Assembly (NCBI RefSeq): GCF_964340395.1 | Contig: NC_135553.1 | Span: forward strand, 11,674,001-11,738,000 | DNA: 64,000 nucleotides | DNA from: Glandiceps talaboti | Lineage: Eukaryota > Hemichordata > Enteropneusta > Spengelidae | Direction: 5' to 3' | Shown here: piece by piece, positions 1 to 42,139 of the stretch | Layout: each line of letters opens with the position of its first letter | Position numbering within the stretch: the stretch's first letter is position 1 | Position numbers and translations under genes: made by a program | Notes under the pieces: model-generated | Seen by the model: only the letters and a program-made list of their open reading frames with translations | The model's database searches: none | Told to the model about the DNA's origin: nothing

Positions 1-470
1 AATCTCAAAGTTATTGACCTTACCTCACAGTGATCAATCTGACCTCACAATGATTGACCTGACCTCACAATGATTGACCTGACCCCACAATGATTGACCT
101 GACCTCACAATGATTGACCTGACCTCACAATGATTGACCTGACCTCACAATGATTGACCTGACCCCATAATGATTGACCTGACCCCACAATGATTGACCT
201 GACCTCACAATGATTGACCTGACCTCACAAATGATTGACCTGACCTCACAATGATTGACCTGACCTCACAGTGATTGACCTAACCTCACAATGATTGACC
301 TGACCTCACAATGACTGACCTGACCTCACAATGATTGACCTGACCTCACAGTGATTGACCTGACCCCATAATGACTGACCTGACCTCAAAATGATTGACC
401 TGACCTCACAATGATTGACCTGACCTCACAATGATCTATCTGAACTTACAATGATCGACCTGACCACATG
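1..470. repeat. 20-bp minisatellite in an IFT140 intron
   Basis: About 23 copies of a 20-base unit (TGACCTCACAATGATTGACC) with few changes, decaying after ~430. The remaining intron to 604 shows derived TGACCT words only. Confidence 0.95.
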
Positions 471-604
471 ATATAGTGACCTCATATAGTTGACTTGATG
501 TTGTTGCAGTTAATTTGACCTACATGGTTTCTTTGACCTCATATGGTTAACTTACCCAGTGTTGTCAAGTATAACCAGAAATGTAATATGTTTTTTTATC
601 ACAG

Positions 605-31813
<31,209 letters not shown>

Positions 31814-33299
31814 TCCACGACATGGAAGTCTTTGACTTACAAAAATCACATCAACCCCTCTAATTGTGTAACCCTTCTAGAACCAATACATGTCTTTGCT
31901 TCACTTCTGACAGAAAGTAAGGAGTGGATTGAAAATTACAAAGATAAATTCCCCTAGAACATTCTCTCTATTCTGTACCTTTCTTGATTTCATTTCTTCT
32001 GACTAAAAATGAAGAATGAATTTTAAAAGATAAACAACATTCTGAGAGATGAAATCTTGAAAAAGTTTTGAAGAACTCCTCAATTCTGTACTTATGTAGA
32101 ACATCAACACTGTAAATATTGACTTTAATATTTTGACTGATAAGGTATGGATTGAAAAGAGTAAAATGTTCTAAAAGGTGACTTTGTAATAAATTTCAAA
32201 ACAAAAATCTCATCAATTCTGTCCCTTTGTAAAACACCAGTGTTTTAATTCACCTCCGACTGAAAACAGGAATGGATTTATAACAAGATTCAAAATTTTC
32301 TGAAAGACAAATTTGTGATAAATAATGTCTTTCATAATGTCCTTGATGTCACAAATCCATAAATCTCCCCAACTTTCATACAGCCAGTCAACTTATATCA
32401 AACTTGTCAAAAATAAAGACTACTTAATATCTAGGTGGCATATGTACTTAAATGAAAGGGCAGTAAGTCACAATGCCAAAGACGTTTGGTTGATTTGTAT
32501 CAATGAATGCCACCTCTAACCACAACCTTTTAGAACTACTTTTGAACAAATACAGGTTACTTTACTTATTGGAATACTTCACCTTGATGTTTCTTGAACC
32601 CGTCCAGCAAGATAAGAAAATTTAATTATTTACCTTGAAGAAAGGACCAATTTGATATGTCCAGCTCAATAGAAACTTTGAGAATTTCCCTATATAGAGA
32701 ATAACGCGACTCAATGTTGAATCAGTGTAATTTGAGATATAGTTTGACTTGCGAAGTGACAGAATTTTTCACCTCTTACACCCTAGAAACAGAATAATTG
32801 CAAAAGTCTGTATGTGTTATTACCTCACTGTTTGACAGGCTAGAATTAACTGTTTGTTGAAATATAAATAGTGTATTATATACTGATGGTATCATCTGAC
32901 TTCAAATTCAATGGCACTAGCTGGGTTTGTAGGCTTTTATTAAGGGTCAATTTTTCCCCTTTAATTTTTTTTATTTATGTGCTGGGAATTGGCCCAGTGA
33001 TTTTCTTTTTATGCAGACATATACACACAATCACACACAACTCTAGTTCCATTCAGGTTTAGGACTACATGACATGACAGGGCTATGTTGCATGTTCTAT
33101 ATCATGTTGCTGTGGAACTGTCAAGGTTTTCCCAGGCTATCTCAGAGTAACCCAGGCCTTGCAAACATAGCACCTGTGGGCTCTGTGTGAGTAATCATTC
33201 CTGACTGTTCCAGTCTCCAGGATTCCCCCCAAATTTGCACTCCTCTTGTGAGTGAGACATAACTGAGTGATACAGCCTACTCATAGAGTCTGTAGAACA

Positions 33300-33395
33300 C
33301 TCACCCTGGGTTTGGGTCGGTCACAGAAAAATCATGTTTCCCGACTGCGAATCCCGAGTGCTAACCACTATGCCACAGGGAGCCGGTAGGAGTAG
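33300..33395 (-). mobile_element. tRNA-like SINE fragment
   Basis: The minus strand has CCTGTGGCATAGTGGTTAGC (A-box-like) followed by ACTCGGGATTCGCAGTCGGG. It lies in the probable IFT140 3' UTR, antisense to the gene. Confidence 0.5.
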
Positions 33396-33537
33396 AACAT
33401 TACAGACATCTTATAAATAAGCAGCAAAACTGACCCCACAAAATGTATAAACACAGCTTGTGCCCCTTTAATCTTTGAAAAGAATGTAAAGTATCATAGT
33501 TTATATTAGGATTTACACATCACACCAAGGATTCATA

Positions 33538-33622
33538 TAGGGTGTATGGTCACTCTAAGCTGTCTTACATAGGGTGTATGGTCACTCAGCTGTCTTATAT
33601 AGGGTGTATGGTCACTCAGCTG
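33538..33622. repeat. Short tandem repeat in the 3' UTR
   Basis: ATAGGGTGTATGGTCACTC occurs three times, at 33538, 33572 and 33599. Confidence 0.85.
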
Positions 33623-34999
33623 TCTACAAATGTGGCTTTAATGCAAACAAATTTTTTTTTTAAATCAACAAGGGCAATTACATGGTTCTGGAAGGGAAAG
33701 AAAAAAAGTAACATTTGTTGAGAGTTTAAATCTATTACTTTGATGATTTGTACTTCTATTGTGTATAGATGAAAATTTAATCTGTAAATATTGTGGCACC
33801 TTACTGTAAGGGGTATTTGGTATTGATATCTGAGAGGCAACTACTTTATATGCAAATGGTTGTGTAAAAATTGTAGAGAAGAAGAATAAATTGTTGAGGT
33901 TGCCAGCTGTATGCTTTACATCTCAAACAAGGTAATTGCTTTGTAATATGGGATTATTTGTTTGTGTATGCTTTATATATATCCTTGTACATTTTGGTAT
34001 AAAATAAAGTATAATTCTTTACACAGCTTTTGATATTGCTTGTTTTGAGAGGGGGGAGGGACAGATACATGTGGATAATCACAGACAAGGAACAATTGAT
34101 AGGCATGCTATCATGAAATATGGAGGTTATATGTAACTGGTCATTTTTTTCTGGTAAAATATGAAGATGAAAGAAAATCTTTCCTCAATAATACACAAAT
34201 TGAGCTTGTTTGGCATAAATGTAAGATGGGGTCATTTATTCATGTGATTTGTATGTTGCCATTTATTTCCTTCATAAACTGTACTGCATAGCCTCATTGC
34301 CCTCCCTCATACATACACACACACCCGTACACACACACACACACGACACTAGCCATTTTCTACACTAAGCTATTTATTGGCATTTAACTGTTAAACAATT
34401 ACATCTTTACAAACAATTACAAATATTACAATTACTATAAATCAAGTCATTCACCAGACTGGAAATCTAAGTTGGAACTGAGAGTAAATGTCTAACTGTC
34501 ACAGGATGTGGTTCGAAAATCAAAGTTTCAATAACACACAATACTTGGTAATATATGTGTGAAATAACTTTCTGTTGCAGTAAAGTATGTCAGTTATAGC
34601 AATTTGATGACAAGTTATTAGAATAGTACCATTGTGCTAACTGAAATATTTGTAATTTGTGGGAAAATTTTGGATACATGAGCAGAACATGATAATTTCT
34701 GGTAAATGAACCAAGAAACCAGTGACACTCATTTCTAAGTTCAAATGGCAATAACTGATGATGTAGGCACACAAAGTAGTGAGGTAGTAGTACAGCAGAA
34801 CCGATGATGTAGACAATGTTGTGATGTAGTGCAATGGAACTGATGATATAATACTTGCATTGTTGTAAGGTGGTACAACAGAACTAAGGATGTAGGCACA
34901 CAATGTTGTGAGGTAGTACAACATAACTGATAGGTGTAGAAAGTTGCACCACCTCTGGTGTGCGGTACTACTCACATTAATGTGTTTTTCAGATGTAGG

Positions 35000-35370
35000 T
35001 ACACACTACTGTGAGATATATACAACAGAACTGCTGATGTAGACACTCATTGCTGTGATGTGGTACAACAGAACTGATGATGCAGACATACATTTGTGTA
35101 AGGTAGTACAACATAACTGTTGATGTAGACACTCATTGCTGTGATGTGGTACAACAGAACTGATGATGCAGACATACATTTGTGTAAGGTAATACAACAG
35201 AACTGCTGATGTAGACACTCATTGCTGTGATGTGGTACAACAGAACTGATGATGCAGACATACATTTGTGTAAGGTAGTACAACATAACTGTTGATGTAG
35301 ACACACATTGCTGTGATGTGGTACAACAGAACTGATGATGTAGTCAGAAGACACATATTTATGTGAGGTT
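35000..35370. repeat. ~86-bp tandem repeat, about four copies
   Basis: GATGTAGACACTCATTGCTG, TGTGGTACAACAGAACTGAT and ACATACATTTGTGTAAGGTA recur every 86 bases. Related but diverged units extend left to ~34,770. Confidence 0.92.
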
Positions 35371-35978
35371 GTACAACGTAACTGATGATAAACCTAGCTA
35401 GCTGTACAGAGCCATTAACTACAAATCTCACCACATCCAATACTTGCAACTTACTGCAACTTAATACATACACAATACCACCTAGTATCATGCTGAAAAG
35501 TGCAAAACTTTTCATTTTTCTCAAGAACCCTTCATCCTTTTGGACAGCTGGAGTAATTTCCAAAGGACACTAGTTACAACCTGGGTCATCGGCTCAACAA
35601 CCCTTTCCAGCTATTGGGGGGTTTTTAGATGTAAATTTGCATACAACCCTTATATCAAGACAAGTTGGGAATATATACTGAAGTTACTTGTTAATTAATA
35701 CTGTGCTATTCTAAAATGTTGCAGCATTTTAAATCGAAAGACTGACAGTGAAAATAATTGAATTTACAATCCACTCAACAAATGTGAATAGTTTTTTAAT
35801 AAGACAAAGAGTGCAAAAAACAAATAGTGAGTTATAAGTTATATGAAGCACAAATACATTTAGACAATGATACATCATTGTATACACTCCACCAATCACT
35901 CATTAACTGATGGTTTTAACTCAGAAGTACCAATAATGATTGATGATTCTTTCAGTCTCTGTATAAATTGTGCTTTAA

Positions 35979-36474
35979 AGCTGCACTAGCCTGCAACTGG
36001 AATGTCTTTTCAAAACTGTTTGTTAGGAACAATAGCTTACTCTCCATGTATGAACAGTACTGAAACACATGAGGGTGAACATAATTGTAACATACTTTAT
36101 AGCTGCAGACATGATAAATCAAATCAAATTGATTTTTAGATCCACACCCAAAAAATTAGCGCCCTCAACGACGATCACGATTTCAACCTGTTTGTGTACT
36201 GTTTATGGATAATATCAACCACTGATTAACATGGCAATGTCTATATTATTAGTATTTTTACAATTTTCAATTGTGGCTGTCTGATCTAAAAATGATACTC
36301 CAGTTACAACTAGTACAGTTTTAACATGGTGATGGATTCAAAACTGAAATTTCACTCAAGATTTACTTGCCACCACACACACTACCTACAGATAATATTG
36401 ACAACTAATTAACAGATACAATGTCTCATTGGTCATTTCATGAAAAAAATGTCCAAGTTGCAGCTAGTGCAGGT
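35979..36474. mobile_element. TTAA-flanked MITE family E, copy 1
   Basis: TTAA at 35975-35978 and 36475-36478. The ends AGCTGCACTAGCCTGCAACT and the complement of AAGTTGCAGCTAGTGCAGGT pair over ~35 bases. The interior carries two related halves, each with GATAATAT, TGATACTCC or TGTCC and a CAACTAGT/CAGCTAGT motif. Confidence 0.7.
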
Positions 36475-37349
36475 TTAACAGTACATTTATATTGAGTAAA
36501 GATAGGATATTAGCATTTTTTTTTAGTACAAGAACGGCTTAAATCTTAGACTAGGATATTAGTACTAGACACTTGAACCACAACCTTCCCTGTGTTATGA
36601 ATAAAGCAAAGTATTTTAATAGGTAGCTGTTACTACTTAGCTCATCTATTAACAAATGTAAACTGTATCCCCCTCATGATAATTATATAGTACCAGACTG
36701 TCAGTCCAGGCAAACAATTTCCAATAACTACACTCTTTTTAACCTTATTCAGCAACTTTTTTGATCACATAAAAGCCTTGGCCCTGTTCTAGTTTTGTTC
36801 TTCAGATTTACGCTGTTCGTAAAAGATTACAGGTGGGCACAAATAAAAATATTTTTTATTTGGATGTCAGAGCTGGGTTGGTCAGGTAATGAGAAACGTA
36901 AAATAGGGTCACCCTGACACCGTTATCTTGTATTTGTAATCATTTACACATTAGGGTAGATAAACCACTTATTATCTTGCATTAAAGCCACCATCTCGTG
37001 TAATGAGGAGAAATAGCTTTGATCTGCAGACTGAACTCAAGAGAGAATTTACCCTCTGACTGGCATTATACCACTTGACTAAATGGGCAAAACACACATT
37101 TGTGAAAATCAAACAAATATAAAACATCAAAATATTGAATATGCAACAAAAAATACAAACTCTGACAAAAACTTTGTCGTAAGTGTACAGTACTCAAATG
37201 TCATAAACAGTTGTGTAGGATGAAATCATCACTCTGAACTTCATACAAGTGGGCCGTACGTTTGACCCACCCACTCCGTTCAGAACTACTGCCATCTTCA
37301 AATTGAGTCATTACTGCAGCCTCTCATTAAAATTATGTTACATCAAAGT

Positions 37350-37556
37350 TATTAGTAATCATTAGTTCTTGTATTCGGACCAAGTAACGTTTTACCTGTT
37401 CAGGTCAACATGCTTTGTGGAACTGTCCACTTGCTGGCTTTATTGCTACTGCTCGGCCTTGTAGTGGCAATGGCGGAAAGATGATGTCATTGACCACGTG
37501 AAACGTTACTTATAAGTAATTAAAACCCTTGGTCACTACACAAGAACTAATTATCA
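37350..37556. mobile_element. Palindromic MITE-like element
   Basis: Left TTAGTTCTTGTATTCGGACC and AAGTAACGTTT pair with AAACGTTACTT and GGTCACTACACAAGAACTAA at the right. No clear target duplication. Confidence 0.6.
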
Positions 37557-38205
37557 CCATGTTTTAACAACCTGATGAACATATAAAGGACATGTCAGTA
37601 ACTAGTCATAATAAAAAAAAATATAAAATAAAAAAATAAGTGTCCCTTCTCATTACAGGTGGCTGAAAAGTTATGCCACTACAAAACAATATCTTTGAAA
37701 TTCTTAACAACAGTGTTTTCCATCAGGTCTATTCAAAATAGATTTCCTGTGGCTATAATTACTAGTAAATGAAAACACCACAATGAAAGTCTAATCTAAC
37801 AGCATGTGTTATGTAAATTACCAGCTATCCTGGATTGACCACTTGCATAAATTAGACAGGAAGATTATTTGCTCTGTACACTTCCTGTTAGATCACTCAA
37901 GTTTACGGAATGGTCGACAGGAGCGCCAACAACGCCGAATCTTTCACTGTCTATGCTATAATTGCCTCAAAATCTAATTCTTGACAGCAAAGTTTATAGC
38001 AAGGTTTTATTTCAATAAAGCCCTGGTAACTCTTCTATTTTTCTTAATTTGAAACTGATCAAAATACACAAAACCATAACTCGGAAATGGTTAGGGTCAT
38101 CTAATATGCCAAATTACTCACCTATTAGTTGGTGAGACCACGTACATCTGAGCTTTAGATACAAAGTCTGTGCCTCAGAACTAAAAGTCACAAATTTTAT
38201 CTGTT

Positions 38206-38320
38206 TCTCATTCTCAGTTAAAATCCAGAAAAATATCCAGGATACTCTATTATTCATACATGTTTTGGAATAGAGGTCAAAATGACCTCAAAATTAACCA
38301 AGTTTAGAATCCAATAATAC
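38206..38320. repeat. Dispersed repeat shared with 63,880
   Basis: TTCTCAGTTAAAAT, GGAATAGAGGTCAAAATGA and TTTAGAATCCAATA occur in the same order at 63,880-63,985. Confidence 0.6.
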
Positions 38321-39548
38321 CTCGATGTTACATACCTGGAATAAGTAGGTTATGTTAGTTCTACTCAGTTATCTTTAGTTTTGGCAACTTGCCTAAAAAA
38401 GCAGCACCATGAAAAAAAGACAGTAACTAAGGACTGCTAATTTAACGATCAAACTTTATCACTTGACGAATATTTCAACAATGGAAAACATCAGTGCACA
38501 AAATGTTCTGCCATAAAATGAGGCTGCTAACATGTGTTCCTAATCAAAGGCTCTTTTCAGTAATGTAGTAAGTGAATTATTTGTGTGCGAGTTTTCTCTG
38601 GGTACCAGCATGGTTTTGTAATTGTTCTTTTTACTCCAATTAGCATACTAATCCTGCCTTTTTTCAGACTTAGAATGATATCTGACTTATGACTGACACG
38701 CAATAGTTGTAACATAATTAAACTATCGACTCTGAATCGAATGATAAGCTTTCTGTGCATAAACTTTGGTTGACTTCTGTAAATAATTAGTTACGGCACA
38801 TCAATTTTTCATTAAATTTGATGTCCAATTAAACCATCAATAAATGACATCTGCGATTTCAGAAGGGACTTCTTTCTTATGAGTCATGTCAACATCTAAA
38901 TTTGCATTTTTGAGCAAGTAATCTTACAAATTGGCAACAAGCATGCAATTTTGGGACTAGTGTCTTATTGAAACCTACACTAAAATGTGATACACAACTG
39001 TTTTAATAATCCAAAGCAGATTTTGTTGGCTAACAAAGTTTTCTTTTGAGGCCACAACAAAAAAGCTTGTAAATGTGTTAACAATATTTTATTAGGAGAT
39101 TCCTCACTATTCTGTTTGGAAGCCATCATAATCAGTGAATCTAACCGTAACATACTGATTGCTTCAAAGTAAGTCTAGTAATACAGAAATCTCTTGCTGC
39201 CATTGAACAAATTTGTGAAAAGTCCAAAATAGAAAAGTGATAAATTCTCCTCTCTTAACATCATAAAGAGTTCATTTGTATCTTTATGTTACATTTCAAA
39301 CTGAAATTCATTGTGGTATTATTGACAACTTATCCTTATACAGGATTCTCCCCAGTCTCAAAGTAGTGCTGGCTGGTAATTAATATTCATATAGTCCTTA
39401 GCAAAAGAAGACAAAAGTGCAGGATACAATTAACTGTGGTGCGCAATTTCCAAAAACAGAGTAATGGAAACATTACCAACCAATGCCAACCAGTATGGAT
39501 AGAACCCAAGTTACAATGACTTCTAACTACATTGTACGATAAACTTAA

Positions 39549-39897
39549 AGGAAAAATCCAGTCACATTTACAACACTGTTAACTTTGACAAAGAGATTGT
39601 GGTAAATATGATGAAATATCCTGGAAGTTGATAGCAGCAATCGATACAATTGTACTAAAAGGCAGAAATAAGTCTGACTGGACTTTTCCTTTAAGTTGAT
39701 AGCAGCAATCGATACAATTGTCCTAAAAGGCAGAAATAAGTCTGACTGGACTTTTCCTTTAAGTTGATAGCAGCAATCGATACAATTGTACTAAAGGCAG
39801 AAATAAGTCTGACTGGACTTTTCCTTTAAGTTGATAGCAGCAATCGATACAATTGTACTAAAAGGCAGAAATAAGTCTCATGACTGGACTTTACCTT
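39549..39897. mobile_element. TTAA-flanked MITE with internal 68-bp tandem repeats
   Basis: TTAA at 39545-39548 and 39898-39901. The ends AGGAAAAATCCAGTCA and TGACTGGACTTTACCTT are inverted repeats. The right half is expanded into about four copies of a ~68-base unit (AAGTTGATAGCAGCAATCGA onward), each ending GACTGGACTTTTCCTTT. Confidence 0.8.
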
Positions 39898-40226
39898 TTA
39901 AGAGTTCTTGTCAAATTACCATGTACTTGTTTATAAAATCACTGTTTTGTGAAATAAATGATGAGTTATTCAAATAATTTGGCATACAAGGGAAACCTCA
40001 CAGTGGTGTTTACTATTAAAGCCAACAACGCTAAAAAAGCAACAACGCTATACATAGTGGCAAGTATTGCATGAACAAAATCGTTTGAGGAGCAGTCACC
40101 TAGAAACAACGTCAAACTTTGAATCCATTGAAGGCAAATCTTCACTTACATTTTGTATTCAAATAATAGATAAAAAGAGCTGGTGACTGTAAACAATCCA
40201 GACAAATTCTGAGAACCCATGTGGCA

Positions 40227-41318
40227 CTATTGTGTTTCTGCACTTAGCATCAATGTTTTCTGGAGGTCTCGTTTCTTCCTTTGCATTCCTTGAATTGGTT
40301 TTCTGAGGGCATTCCACCAAGGTTTCGGTGCAACACCATCAGCTGGTATGATATCACTGTTGCCATAATAAATGAAACGACACATTTCCCCAAACGACGA
40401 ATCTAATTCCTTTATGTTTTCGGGTGAGAACTCGCGAATGTACTCGCCATCTTGTTGCCTTGGTGCACCGATCCAACTCCAGATTCGATATGCCCCCATC
40501 CAAATATGAAAAGTGTAATGGCCTTCCTGCCATGGAAACTTGCCATAGAACAGTGTCTTCCAATGGAAATTGTCTGGTTGCTGCATGCTGTAATTTTCAA
40601 TATGTATCAGGTGACCATACTGTTCTGCTAAATTGTGCTGTTGAATGATCGAATTGCAATTAAAGCAACGTCGTCGATAATATTGATAACTTGTGTAAAA
40701 CTTCCAAAGGAATGACGAATTCACAGACGACATGATGATACCATTATTCAGCATGTATCCATCTTCGCGGCCAACAACATAGTCGTATCTCCGTAATGGC
40801 TCAAGCGATTGGACAACGAAAATGTCTGGATCAAAATAAACGCCCCCATGTTTGAGAAGCACTTCTAGCCTCGCAACATCAGACTGATGCTCTGGCCAGT
40901 TTAAGTTCAACTCCTGATCAAATATTTTAACTGGTGGTTCAATATACTTCACCTCCAAGATTGGAATCAACTTGACTTCATTCCACCACCGGCCTTCAGG
41001 TTCACAGTTCGTATGGAAGTATATTTTATCAGGTTGCATTACTTTGTACGCACTGACCAAACTCAGCAAATGTATGAAGCTGAAATCGCGACAGTACAGC
41101 CATGTATAATGTGCTATATTTGGAATCACAGGGTGATCATGAGGTTGTAATGTTCCATTTAGCCATCCATCGCTATCAAGCAAAATATTGTCTAAGCCAC
41201 ACCAGAACACAAGGACTCGGAAGCGCTGGTCTATACTGTACTGATAAATAAAAGTTGAAAATCCACCAAAGAGGAAGATGAGCACAGCCAGGACTTTTAT
41301 ATTACGAATCTTAACCAT
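40227..41318 (-). CDS. Type II membrane glycosyltransferase, DXD sugar-binding family (A4GALT/GT32-like)
   Basis: A 363-codon reading frame. A short basic N-tail (MVKIRN) is followed by one hydrophobic segment (about residues 9-27), as in Golgi type II transferases. The core motif LLKHGGVYFDPDIFVV, with DPD at about residues 163-165, is the metal and sugar-nucleotide binding DXD of the glycosyltransferase sugar-binding region. HQSDVARLEVL just before it is also typical. The frame stays open ten more codons upstream, but ATG 41318 is preferred: it has A at -3 and G at +4, and a good 3' splice site (TTTCAACAG) ends at 41324, five bases before it. The upstream codons are then intronic. The C-terminal part has WMGAYRIWSW, like catalytic ends of the family. 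Donor, acceptor and product cannot be named. The gene is convergent with IFT140. Confidence 0.85.
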   Translation of the reverse strand: MVKIRNIKVLAVLIFLFGGFSTFIYQYSIDQRFRVLVFWCGLDNILLDSDGWLNGTLQPHDHPVIPNIAHYTWLYCRDFSFIHLLSLVSAYKVMQPDKIYFHTNCEPEGRWWNEVKLIPILEVKYIEPPVKIFDQELNLNWPEHQSDVARLEVLLKHGGVYFDPDIFVVQSLEPLRRYDYVVGREDGYMLNNGIIMSSVNSSFLWKFYTSYQYYRRRCFNCNSIIQQHNLAEQYGHLIHIENYSMQQPDNFHWKTLFYGKFPWQEGHYTFHIWMGAYRIWSWIGAPRQQDGEYIREFSPENIKELDSSFGEMCRFIYYGNSDIIPADGVAPKPWWNALRKPIQGMQRKKRDLQKTLMLSAETQ

Positions 41319-41348
41319 GTTTCCTGTTGAAAGAACATATGGAATCAT

Positions 41349-42105
41349 AAACCAATATGAACAGGGTTACAAAATAGTATGAAAATGTGCCATCTACAGT
41401 GGCAATTCACTATGAACAGTTACTGAAGAAGATTCCTATTATGGACCAAGTAATGACCCAGTGTTTTTTATAAGGTTTGGACCCAGTAATGAGGGGGGGG
41501 GGGGGGGGGTGAGTAAAACTTGCCTAGATTTTCATATCACTTTCTTTTAATTTTGGTAGGGAAACCTGGATATGTGACTACATTTTACAACCTTCAGCTT
41601 GTGAAGTAATCCTGATGTCCTGGAGAATGCCAATGTTTTTGCAAAGGTTACCCCCAGTATGAGAGGGGAAAAATGTGTTAAAACTTGCATATTAGATTCC
41701 CACCACCTGTGCCATAATTTGGTGAGAATTTAACTAGATTTTATTATCTACTTACCACCCTTAACACTGAATGATATGCAGTTACATACTCAGCTTATAT
41801 CAGCCAGCGAATTGTGACAGAGATTGGTTTTACATGACACGTGATATGCAAATGAGATGATTTTGTCACTGTAAGTGTCTGATTTGAACATTAATGTGGA
41901 TAATGGGTGGAAAATCAGAAATACCATACACCATGGATGTATCTGGAGCCATGCAGAGACAGTGGAGAAGACTTCTCCACTGTCTATGATGGTAATACCT
42001 GTCTGAGAAGATATATGCATATTTATCATATGATGTCCCAAGTACAATTCCTCTGTGATAGAGGGCCTGAGGGACTTTGATAAATATAGGCAAATGAAAC
42101 AAATT

Positions 42106-42139
<34 letters not shown>

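Larger units (their letters stand above)
31814..34023 (+). other. Probable IFT140 3' UTR with candidate poly(A) signal
   Basis: AT-rich sequence after the IFT140 stop, with no further coding similarity. AATAAA occurs at 34003-34008 just before a T-rich stretch and is the best-placed end signal. Earlier AATAAA-like words near 32,188 and 32,412 could serve shorter forms. The transcript end is inferred, not seen. Confidence 0.45.
34024..40226. other. Convergent intergenic region
   Basis: No host coding sequence seen. Contains CA repeats (34,307-34,345), an 86-bp tandem repeat, a TTAA MITE at 35,979, a palindrome at 37,350 and a TTAA MITE with internal repeats at 39,549. The 3' UTR of the minus-strand glycosyltransferase must lie at its right side. 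AATAAA on the minus strand occurs at 39,088-39,093, 38,007-38,012 and 34,373-34,378. Confidence 0.5.

Noticed and set aside
1-470. Possible CRISPR array
   Set aside because: The units are directly adjacent with no unique spacers, and the DNA is animal. It is a minisatellite.
34637-35563. Overlapping minus-strand frames up to 114 codons
   Set aside because: They are translations of the 86-base tandem repeat and its diverged flanks in shifting frames.
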